Source: Verrucomicrobiota bacterium (lineage in GTDB: Bacteria; Verrucomicrobiota; Verrucomicrobiia; Chthoniobacterales; Terrimicrobiaceae). Taken from it: 8,539 nt of DNA. Made by a program: the position numbers and the translations under genes. Numbering within the stretch: position 1 is the first letter of the stretch; each line of letters opens with the position of its first letter. Where the stretch lies: NCBI GenBank assembly GCA_026398285.1, contig JAPLTI010000172.1:1-8539 (forward strand), in the 5' to 3' direction. The notes under the pieces were generated by a model that saw only the letters and a list, made by a program, of their open reading frames with translations, was not told where the DNA came from and did no database searches. Positions 1 through 5,799 of the stretch are shown in pieces.

Positions 1-2160
1 TTTTTTCGCCCTTCGGATCGGTGAAGAGATCGAAGAGGCGGGTGGATTCGAGGAGGGGCTCCTTGAGAGACTCAACAAGCGACCTCACCTCTCCGTAGGG
101 CAGAGCCAGCGGAGCCACGAAGGCGATGTCGCGGGCGGAACCGGGGAACTTCGCAAGGGCGGCGACTTGGGTTTTCGTGGAGACCGCTGCTCGCCAAAGA
201 TCGAGGTCGAACTCGGCGCAGAGGAGCGGAGTGGAGGCTCCGATTTCACGCGCCACGGCGGGTGTTAGTTGACCAACGACGCCGATTTTTTTGCCATGGA
301 GAAAAACATCCGCGCATGCTCCAAACGGGGCCACTGGAGACGGTGTGGGAACGATGTCCTGTTCGCTCAGGGAAGCGAGTTGGCGCACGGCGCCGGTCAG
401 GTCAAAGACATCCCACGAGCGTTCCGTCCCGCCGCGCCAGCTTGATTCGAGGCGTTCGCCGGTGAGAACGATGGCAAGGCGCTGTCCCTCGCCACCGGGG
501 TGGAACACGCGGCCGCATTCAAAGAGGGCGATGGATTTCGCGCCTTGATCGAGGTTCCGGCGGAGGGCCGAGAGTAGTCCGGGAACGAGGCTGTTGCGGA
601 GTTGCGACTGGTCATCGCCGAAGGGGTTTTTGAGGGCCACGGCCTCGCCGAAATGCGAGACATCGGCAGCGGAAACGAGCGTGCTGGTGCGGGCCTCGTG
701 GAAGCCCATTCCGGCGAGACTGCGGCGGAGGTTCATCGCGAAATCGTAGGCGGCATCGGCATCCGAACTCGCGGCGAAGGGGCCTTGGGCGAGGGATGGG
801 ATTTTTTCGATTCCAACAACGCGGGCGATTTCCTCGATGAGGTCGGCTTCGCGGCGGAGTTCACGGCGGTATCCGGGAATGCTCCAGCGGGTTTCGTCAC
901 CGGCGGCGAGTTTTTCCAAACCGACGCGGGCGAGGGCGGATTCGATCTCGGAATTTGAGAGTGAGATGCCGAGCAAATCGCGCACACGGCTGTGACGCAG
1001 CGACACCTTGCCGCGTTCGGGGCATTTGCCTGAAACGAGCAGCTTGGGTTCGGCTGTGCCACCGGCGACCTGCAGGATCAACTCGACAGCGCGAGCTGAT
1101 GCGAGTGCAACGCCCTCGGGATCCACGCCGCGCTCGAAGCGATAGCTGGAGTCACTGAAAAGCCCGAGCGCACGTGAGGCGCGGCGAACACCCGAAGGCT
1201 CGAAGACGGCGCTTTCCAAAAGAATGTCGGTGGTGGACTCAGTGACACCACTCCCCTCGCCGCCCATAACACCTGCAAGAGCGGCGGGGCCATTGTCGTC
1301 AGCGATGACCAGTGAACCGGTCGGCAGCTTGTATTCACGGCCATCGAGGGCACGGAAGGCTTCGCCTTCGGACGAAGCGCGCACTTGCAACGGGCCAGAA
1401 ATTTTCGCGGCATCGAAGGCGTGCAGCGGTTGGCCGAGTTCGAAGAGAACGAAATTTGTGACATCGACCACGTTGTTCACCGAACGAAGTCCCACAGAGG
1501 CCAAGCGGTCGCGCAGCCATTGCGGGCTGGGGCCGACCTTCACGCCGGAGATGCGGCGCAATGTGTAGAGATCGCATCCCTCGCCTTCGATGCGCACCGG
1601 CCCCTCAGCACTGGCTGTGGGCGCACGCGCAGGCTCGGGCCACCAAGGTGGCTGAGCCAGTCGGATCGGTTTGGCGTGATCTCAAGTTCCAGAATGGTCT
1701 CGGCGGGAAAGAGGTCCTTGATAGGTGTGCCGGGAGCGGTCTCGGGCGGTAGGATGAGAAGCCCCTCGGAGTCTTCGGCGAGGCGGAGTTCCTTGGCGCT
1801 GCACATCATACCCTCGCTCTCGACTCCACGCAGCTTGCCGGTCTTGATTTTGAAATCCCCTGGCAGCACGGCGCCTGGCAGGGCTAGTGGAACCTTGTCG
1901 CCGACTTTGTAATTTTTGGCACCGCAGACGATCTGGCGCGGTTCGGGCGAGCCGTCGTTCACTTTGCAAACGCTCAGGCGGTCAGCATTCGGGTGTTGGG
2001 TGGACTCGAGAATCTCGGCGGCGACGACATGGTCGATGGCGGCACCGCGCTGGTCGATGCCCGCCACTTCAAGCCCCGCGCGGCGCAGGAGGTTTTCCAA
2101 TTCGGACGCCGGAAGTTGGCAATCCACATAATCACGCAGCCAGTTGATGGAAATTTTCAC
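1..2160 (-). CDS. pheT: Phenylalanyl-tRNA synthetase beta subunit, 3' end outside the window, internal frameshift
   Basis: Encodes PheT, the beta chain of the cytoplasmic alpha2beta2 enzyme that charges tRNA-Phe; beta carries the tRNA-binding and editing domains. The start is GTG at 2160, 7 nt after the pheS stop, with no clear Shine-Dalgarno. Residues 1-173 read in one frame: a typical PheT N-terminus (MKISINWLRDYVD), then the EMAP-II-like tRNA-binding OB domain at about 40-150 (HPNADRL, GMMCS), then ITPNRSDWLSHLG. This frame meets a stop at 1540. From about 1639 the homology continues in another minus-strand frame, which I translated without a stop to position 1: B3/B4 editing domain (NNVVDVTNF, ELGQPLHAFDA), B5 (SLRHSRVRDLLGIS), the catalytic-like core, and the start of the FDX-ACB domain (KFPGSARDIAF). 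By family length about 50 C-terminal residues lie beyond the window. About 15 residues, typically an IAREVAALTG-like stretch, are missing at the frame change. An assembly error or a true mutation are both possible. Confidence 0.93.
1632..1658. repeat. Tight inverted repeat at the pheT frame-change point
   Basis: The arms GCCACC (1639-1644) and GGTGGC (1647-1652) are separated by only AA. Beyond a small G/T bulge they extend with GGCTC (1632-1636) and GAGCC (1654-1658), giving 11 Watson-Crick pairs in all. The right arm encodes the normal PheT sequence WLSHLG on the minus strand. The left arm is the first sequence after the break. A hairpin this tight is a plausible site for polymerase template switching, a small deletion, or a sequencing or assembly dropout. 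Confidence 0.8.
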
Positions 2161-2167
2161 GACAGGA

Positions 2168-3175
2168 TTAAAATTGTTTCAGGAAGCGGAGATCGTTTTC
2201 GACAAGCATACGGATGTCGGGAATGCGCGAGAGGTTCATGGCCAGACGCTCGAGGCCGAAGCCAAAGGCGAAGCCGCTGACTTTTTCCGGATCGTAAATC
2301 CGGTCGCCACGCCGCTCGCAGATGGCCTCGAAGACGGCGGGATCGACCATGCCACAGCCGGCGAGTTCCATCCATTCGCCGCCAAGGGCCTCGGTGCGGA
2401 TGTCAATTTCGTAGCTGGGCTCGGTGAAAGGGAAGAAATGCGGACGGAATTGAATGTCCGTGCCAGCCCCGAAAAGTTCACGGAAGAAAAACTCTAGGGT
2501 CCCCTTGAGATCGGCGAGGCTGACTTTTTCGGCGACATAGAGGCCCTCCATTTGCGTGAACTGAGCAAGGTGTGTGGCGTCCACTTCATCGCGGCGGTAA
2601 GCGGAACCGGGAGCAATAATGCGCACCGGCGGCGGCGTTGTTTCCATGACGCGGATCTGCACGCTCGATGTGTGCGAGCGCAGGAGACGGCCATCGGGAA
2701 GATAAAAGGTGTCCTGCTCGTTGCGCGCGGGATGGTCCGGCGGCGTGTTGAGCGCATCGAAACAATGCCACTCGGTCTCGATGTCGGGTCCATCGGCAAT
2801 CGCAAACCCCATGCGGCGGAAACACCGCACGGCACGATCCATGAGTTGCGTGAGCGGATGCAAGGTGCCGGGCGAAGGAAATGTGCCAGGCAGCGAGAGA
2901 TCCAGCGAAGCAAATGCGGCGAGGTCGGCGGCTTCGAGAAGACGCTTTTGAGAGTCTTCCAAAGCGGCTGTGACCGCAGCACGCAGGTCATTGAGAAGTT
3001 TCCCAATGACGGGCCGCTCCTCCTTCGGCACATTGCGCATGCCCTCGCTGAGCGCTGTGATGGCACCACTCTTGCCAAGGTATTTCAAACGGGCCGCCTC
3101 GAGGGAAGCGGCATCATGGGCCGAAGCGATGAGCTCAAGGGCTTCGCTGCGAAGGGCGTCAACTTGCTGTTGCAT
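2168..3175 (-). CDS. pheS: Phenylalanyl-tRNA synthetase alpha subunit
   Basis: The catalytic alpha chain of phenylalanyl-tRNA synthetase, which forms Phe-AMP and transfers Phe to tRNA-Phe with PheT in the cytoplasm. It is 335 residues, the usual length. An N-terminal helical, coiled-coil-like tRNA-binding segment covers about 1-85. The class II core follows: the motif 1 region around 124-158 (GFAIADGPDIETEWHCFDAL, then NEQDTFYL), LLRSHTSSVQIR at 164-175, motif 2 at 188-213 (YRRDEVDATH, QFTQMEGLYV), the Phe-pocket region EPSYEIDIR near 252-260, and motif 3 at 301-313 (GFAFGFGLERLAM). The ATG at 3175 gives the standard N-terminus, but no Shine-Dalgarno is visible before it. The stop lies 7 nt before pheT, so the two are co-transcribed. 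A terminator between rplT and pheS suggests a promoter within 3176-3336, but I could not identify it with confidence. Confidence 0.97.
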   Translation of the reverse strand: MQQQVDALRSEALELIASAHDAASLEAARLKYLGKSGAITALSEGMRNVPKEERPVIGKLLNDLRAAVTAALEDSQKRLLEAADLAAFASLDLSLPGTFPSPGTLHPLTQLMDRAVRCFRRMGFAIADGPDIETEWHCFDALNTPPDHPARNEQDTFYLPDGRLLRSHTSSVQIRVMETTPPPVRIIAPGSAYRRDEVDATHLAQFTQMEGLYVAEKVSLADLKGTLEFFFRELFGAGTDIQFRPHFFPFTEPSYEIDIRTEALGGEWMELAGCGMVDPAVFEAICERRGDRIYDPEKVSGFAFGFGLERLAMNLSRIPDIRMLVENDLRFLKQF

Positions 3176-3241
3176 GGGAAAGAGGTTTTAACACGGAGGC
3201 CGATGAGGAAAGAGGAGGATTTATGGCGTGTTGGGGCTAAT

Positions 3242-3278
3242 ACAGATTTTTAGACAGAATTACAGAATTTACTGAATC
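3242..3278. repeat. Short-period degenerate tandem repeat (ACAGAAT type)
   Basis: Four degenerate units of roughly 8-12 nt follow each other: ACAGATTTTTAG from 3242, ACAGAATT from 3254, ACAGAATTT from 3262 and ACTGAATC from 3271. The last unit is part of the small palindrome ACTGAATCAGT (3271-3281). The tract lies in the pheS leader, where the pheS promoter would be expected. No coding potential or known regulatory motif is visible. Tracts like this recur between genes in some Verrucomicrobiota and Planctomycetota genomes, from memory. Confidence 0.5.
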
Positions 3279-3336
3279 AGTGGAGTGTGACTGAAATTCG
3301 CTTATCTCCCCGCTGGCTGCTTAACGGAGATATAGT

Positions 3337-3366
3337 AAGAAAAAGGGGCAATTGAAAACTTGCCCC
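3337..3366 (-). terminator. Intrinsic terminator downstream of rplT
   Basis: Read on the minus strand, GGGGCAA (3366-3360) pairs perfectly with TTGCCCC (3351-3345) across an 8-nt loop. It is followed at once by TTTTTCTT (3344-3337). This is a standard rho-independent terminator, placed 110 nt after the rplT stop and before pheS. It implies that rpmI-rplT and pheS-pheT are at least partly separate transcription units. Confidence 0.8.
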
Positions 3367-3382
3367 CCCTGTTCTTCCCTCC

Positions 3383-3445
3383 AGAGATATCACAGAGGAA
3401 GCGGAGCAGTTTGCCCCGTCCTCTGTGTTCTCTGTGCGCTCTGTG
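3383..3445. repeat. ACACAGAG-type repeat forming a long inverted repeat
   Basis: The plus-strand arm AGAGATATCACAGAGGA (3383-3399) is complementary to TCCTCTGTGTTCTCT (3419-3433), apart from a 2-nt bulge, across a 19-nt spacer. The right side continues with further CTCTGTG units to about 3445. Similar CTCTGTG/CACAGAG tracts are familiar as non-coding dispersed repeats in Verrucomicrobiota and Planctomycetota genomes and often give spurious TTERTENTE-like translations, as here. The element sits between the rplT stop and the terminator, so it would be transcribed in the rplT mRNA tail. Confidence 0.6.
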
Positions 3446-3475
3446 GTCAATTCCCGGCGGGCGGGTTTTGACGGA

Positions 3476-3847
3476 TCAGGCTGCTTTTTTGTTTTCGAGG
3501 GCGGTGCGGACTTTGTCCACGATCGCCTTGAAGGTCGCCTCGTCATGAACCGCGATGTCGGAGAGGACTTTGCGGTCGAGTGAGATATTGGCGGATTTGA
3601 GGCCTTCGATGAAACGGCTGTAAGTGATACCTTCGGCGCGGACTGCGGCGCTGAGACGGGTGATCCACAGGGCGCGGAAATTGCGCTTGCGGGTCTTGCG
3701 GTCACGATAGGCCCAGTATTTTCCCTTCATCTGCGCATCTTTTGCGTAGCGGAAGAGTTTGGAACGGCGGCCGCGATATCCTTTCGAGGCTGCTACGACG
3801 CGCTTGCGGCGCGCCCGGCTGGCTGGAGCGTTTGTGGCTCTTGGCAT
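3476..3847 (-). CDS. rplT: Large-subunit ribosomal protein bL20
   Basis: bL20 binds 23S rRNA early in 50S assembly; in several bacteria it also represses its own operon by binding the mRNA. The 123-residue protein matches the family throughout: MPRATNAPASRARRKRVV at the start, a highly basic RNA-binding N-terminal half (KGYRGRRSKLFRYAKDA, YRDRKTRKRNFRALWITR), then the globular C-terminal domain (YSRFIEGLKSANISLDRKVL, DIAVHDEATFKAIVDK). The ATG at 3847 gives the invariant MPRA start. The usual Shine-Dalgarno position is occupied by a 19-nt hairpin, with AAGGAGG just upstream of it. The gene follows rpmI after a 133-nt gap and ends 110 nt before an intrinsic terminator. Confidence 0.98.
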   Translation of the reverse strand: MPRATNAPASRARRKRVVAASKGYRGRRSKLFRYAKDAQMKGKYWAYRDRKTRKRNFRALWITRLSAAVRAEGITYSRFIEGLKSANISLDRKVLSDIAVHDEATFKAIVDKVRTALENKKAA

Positions 3848-3882
3848 GTCATAAAACTCCGCGTTTGGCGCGGAGCCTCCTT
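3848..3882 (-). promoter_or_regulatory. Shine-Dalgarno separated from the rplT start by a perfect hairpin
   Basis: Read on the minus strand, a strong Shine-Dalgarno AAGGAGG (3882-3876) is directly followed by CTCCGCG (3875-3869), loop CCAAA, and CGCGGAG (3863-3857), a perfect 7-bp stem. Then come 9 nt (TTTTATGAC) and the ATG at 3847. Unfolded, the Shine-Dalgarno is 28 nt from the ATG, too far. Folded, it is about 9 nt away, a normal spacing. This suggests structure-dependent initiation of rplT. The stem followed by TTTT also resembles a short terminator, but its position just before the start favours a translational role. Confidence 0.55.
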
Positions 3883-3980
3883 GGAGCGGTTGTTTGTTTA
3901 GTTGAAATCCCCCGACTCACCGGCTCCGTGATCCCCGGGCAAACCCCGAGGCAGTCGAAGGGATTTTGGTTCAGCGCGCT

Positions 3981-4193
3981 TTAGTGGCTGAAAGGCAGGC
4001 AGGCCTTGATGCGATCCACATCGGTCTCATCGACCACTGCGGATTTCGCCATGTGGCGTTTCTTGTTGGCGTTTTTACTCGCCAACAGGTGCCTCCGGGA
4101 AGCGTGGTTGCGAACAACCTTGCCGGTCCCGGTGATCTTGAAGCGCTTGGCCACGGATTTGCGCGTTTTGCTGCGTGCTATTGCTTTTGGCAT
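3981..4193 (-). CDS. rpmI: Large-subunit ribosomal protein bL35
   Basis: A small basic structural protein of the 50S subunit, 70 residues, slightly longer than the common 64-66. Recognisable family segments are KSVAKRFKITGTGKVVRNHA, the basic run SRRHLLASKNANKKRHM and AKSAVVDETDVDRIKACLPF. The ATG at 4193 is the only sensible start; no Shine-Dalgarno precedes it and the predicted leader is only about 9 nt. It is normally found as infC-rpmI-rplT, but here no infC lies upstream; the next gene is a divergent antiporter. It is probably co-transcribed with rplT. The 133-nt gap to rplT contains GC-rich inverted segments that could serve as an operon regulatory site, but I cannot assign a known L20-binding fold. 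Confidence 0.96.
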   Translation of the reverse strand: MPKAIARSKTRKSVAKRFKITGTGKVVRNHASRRHLLASKNANKKRHMAKSAVVDETDVDRIKACLPFSH

Positions 4194-4208
4194 TGGAAAA
4201 GGAGGAAG

Positions 4209-4255
4209 AAATTAGCAGGCGCGCCTTTGGATGCAATGACATTTTTTGTTTTTTT
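4209..4255 (-). promoter_or_regulatory. Candidate promoter for rpmI-rplT
   Basis: On the minus strand there is an A-tract at 4255-4242 (A7CA6), a -35-like TTGCAT at 4236-4231, a 16-nt spacer, and an extended -10 TGCTAATTT ending at 4209. The A-tract resembles an UP element, common before ribosomal-protein promoters. Transcription would begin near 4202, leaving a leader of about 9 nt before the rpmI ATG at 4193. The spacer contains the palindrome AGGCGCGCCT (4217-4226). The call rests on motif matching only. Confidence 0.45.
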
Positions 4256-4268
4256 CGTGAGCGCGATG

Positions 4269-4280
4269 TTGCCATGGCAA
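4269..4280. promoter_or_regulatory. Perfect 12-bp palindrome, possible operator of the antiporter gene
   Basis: TTGCCATGGCAA is a perfect dyad 26 nt before the antiporter start, in the 112-nt divergent intergenic region. A symmetric site here could bind a dimeric regulator. No other copy was noticed in the window, so this remains a weak candidate. Confidence 0.3.
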
Positions 4281-4305
4281 CTGTCGCTGTGCATCGTGCG
4301 CGGCC

Positions 4306-5538
4306 ATGTCCATCGTTCATGGTTTGCCGCTCGGCCACTTTTTTCTCCAACTCGGCGTGATCCTGCTGGCATGCCGCATTTGCTCGATGGCGATGCGGAA
4401 AGTGGGCCAACCAGCAATCATCGGGGAAATGATCGCGGGTATTGTGCTGGGCCCTTCGCTGCTCGGAGCCTTGGCGCCGGGTGTGTCTGCGTTTCTTTTT
4501 CCGGCGGCTTCGAAGCCGATCCTCTTCGATGTCGCGCAGCTCGGGCTCTCGCTCTACATGTTTGTGGTTGGCCTAGAATTCCGAGGCGATCTCTTGCGTT
4601 CGCGCCTGCGCTCGGCGGCCTCGATTTCTTTTGCAGGCATGGCAGCGCCGTTCGCGCTCGGCGCGCTGCTGTCGCTGTGGATCGGCGCGGCTGGCGGATT
4701 CTACGGCGAAGGAATTTCGCCGGGCTTGGGCATGGTTTTCACGGGAGCGGCGATGTGCGTCACGGCCTTCCCCATGCTGGCGAGGATCATCAAGGAACGA
4801 GGATTGGCGGGAACGACAGCCGGAACGCTGGCACTGGCGAGCGGCAGTCTGGATGACGCAGCGGCTTGGATTCTACTGGCCGGAGTGATCGCCTCGGTCA
4901 GTGGAAATTTCCTGCTTGTGCTTTGGACGCTGGGCGGAGTGGTCGCCTATGTGGTGTTCTGCCGTGTCGTTGTGCCGCGTTTTTTTCAAAAAGCCCCTGA
5001 AAGCGAGGCCGACTTCTCGCGGGGAATGTCACTGCTGCTGATCCTGCTGGTGCTGGGCTCATGGTTCACCGACAAGATCCAGCTCTACGCGGTATTTGGC
5101 GCATTCATCCTTGGCGTGTGCGTGCCTCGCGGACCTCTCGCGGATCATGCGATTCGCAAGATCGGACCGCTCACGACCCTGCTTTTGCTGCCGGTTTTTT
5201 TCACCTACTCGGGATTGAATACCCGCCTCGATCTTCTGAATTCCCTATCAGATTGGGCAATGGCCGGCGCGGTCGTGCTTGCGGCGGTGGCAGGCAAGAT
5301 GGGCGCCTGCTACCTCGCGGCAAGGTGGTGCGGAGAGCCGCACAGCGACGCGCTCACAGTGGCCTCACTCATGAACGCACGCGGCCTGATGGAACTGATT
5401 CTGCTGAACATCGGCCTGCAGGCGGGAATCATAACTCCTCGATTTTTTACCATGATGGTTGTCATGGCCGTAGTCACAACACTCATGACAGCCCCACTCT
5501 TCGAGTTTGCGCGCCGGAGGGCTCAATCGAAAAGTTGA
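4306..5538 (+). CDS. CPA2-family cation/proton antiporter, CHX-like
   Basis: An integral membrane antiporter expected to exchange Na+ or K+ for H+ across the inner membrane. The 410 residues are mostly hydrophobic, with about 12-13 membrane segments by eye. CPA2 features include QPAIIGEMIAGIVLGPSLLG at 35-54, LGLSLYMFVVGLEF near 79-92, TAFPMLARIIKERGL at 153-167, the ion-binding Asp pair in SGSLDDAAAWILL at 179-191, and NARGLMELILLNIGLQAGII at 357-376. The TAFPML and RGLMELILLNIG motifs resemble CHX-type exchangers. It ends shortly after the last membrane segment (FARRRAQSKS), so it lacks the RCK/TrkA-N regulatory domain of KefB/KefC. The ATG at 4306 is the only start codon in frame after an upstream stop at 4258; no Shine-Dalgarno is visible. 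It is transcribed divergently from rpmI and followed by its own terminator. The transported ion cannot be told from sequence. Confidence 0.9.
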   Translation: MSIVHGLPLGHFFLQLGVILLACRICSMAMRKVGQPAIIGEMIAGIVLGPSLLGALAPGVSAFLFPAASKPILFDVAQLGLSLYMFVVGLEFRGDLLRSRLRSAASISFAGMAAPFALGALLSLWIGAAGGFYGEGISPGLGMVFTGAAMCVTAFPMLARIIKERGLAGTTAGTLALASGSLDDAAAWILLAGVIASVSGNFLLVLWTLGGVVAYVVFCRVVVPRFFQKAPESEADFSRGMSLLLILLVLGSWFTDKIQLYAVFGAFILGVCVPRGPLADHAIRKIGPLTTLLLLPVFFTYSGLNTRLDLLNSLSDWAMAGAVVLAAVAGKMGACYLAARWCGEPHSDALTVASLMNARGLMELILLNIGLQAGIITPRFFTMMVVMAVVTTLMTAPLFEFARRRAQSKS

Positions 5539-5554
5539 GGCGGGGTATTTTATG

Positions 5555-5609
5555 GGAGGGTCATCGTCTCGCATGACCCATTTTTCAGCCGCGAAGCGGC
5601 GTCTGAGGG
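5555..5609 (+). repeat. Two-hairpin repeat, copy A
   Basis: A 55-nt unit aligning without gaps to 8311-8365 with 46 of 55 identical bases. The 36 nt from TGACCCATT onward match at 34 positions. It consists of a first hairpin with arms GGGTCAT and ATGACCC, a T-run, and a second hairpin GCCGC-GAA-GCGGC (5588-5600) followed by GTCT. In the copy at 8311 the inner two pairs of the first stem differ on both sides but still pair (one as G-T). Confidence 0.75.
5558..5586 (+). terminator. Intrinsic terminator of the antiporter gene
   Basis: GGGTCAT (5558-5564) pairs perfectly with ATGACCC (5573-5579) across an 8-nt loop, followed by A and TTTTT (5581-5585). It begins 20 nt after the antiporter stop codon, an ideal position. 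It is part of the repeat unit at 5555-5609, so a dispersed repeat may be serving as this gene's terminator. Confidence 0.65.
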
Positions 5610-5613
5610 CAGC

Positions 5614-5799
5614 GTGGTGTCTGAAAATAGTTCCACGCCTTCCAGAAGGATATTTTTGGCCATGGGAGACGATCGCCCACTATTCGATGCGCGGCCTTTC
5701 TTTCGCGGACCATTCTCTGGCGTGCCGGATTTTCTGCTCATGTCTGTGCGAATTTCACATTTCCAGTTGCGCCTCGTGACGGCTATTTTGGCGGAGTGA
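5614..5799 (+). CDS. Possible small ORF overlapping the ketosynthase start, unrecognised
   Basis: A 61-codon frame beginning GTG at 5614, with an internal ATG at 5662 giving 45 residues. It has no recognisable family; the sequence is mixed, with FLLMSVRISHFQLRLVTAIL near the end as its most hydrophobic stretch. The one point in its favour is that its TGA stop (5797-5799) overlaps the GTG start of the ketosynthase by 4 nt (GTGA), as in translationally coupled genes. No Shine-Dalgarno is visible and frames of this length arise by chance at this GC content. It is more likely non-coding than real. Confidence 0.2.
   Translation: MVSENSSTPSRRIFLAMGDDRPLFDARPFFRGPFSGVPDFLLMSVRISHFQLRLVTAILAE

Noticed and set aside
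1078..1464. Minus-strand 128-codon frame inside pheT
   Set aside because: Out of frame with the PheT translation that I followed without a stop through this region.
1600..1660. Programmed ribosomal frameshift in pheT
   Set aside because: No slippery heptamer was seen, and about 15 family-conserved residues are missing in any frame, which frameshifting would not explain.
2552..3253. Plus-strand frame of 233 codons opposite pheS
   Set aside because: Antisense shadow of a well-conserved pheS; composition reflects the GC-rich complement.
3176..3336. T-box or Phe-rich leader-peptide attenuator before pheS
   Set aside because: No T-box motif, specifier arrangement or run of Phe codons ahead of a terminator was found; the terminator present belongs to the rplT side.
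3857..3875. Hairpin before rplT as an intrinsic terminator
   Set aside because: A 7-bp stem with a T4 tail could weakly terminate, but it sits 9 nt before an essential start codon next to a Shine-Dalgarno, so a translational role fits better.
3966..4856. Long plus-strand frame of 296 codons across rpmI and the start of the antiporter gene
   Set aside because: Runs antisense to rpmI and in another frame of the antiporter; no recognisable domain, and both overlapped genes are secure.
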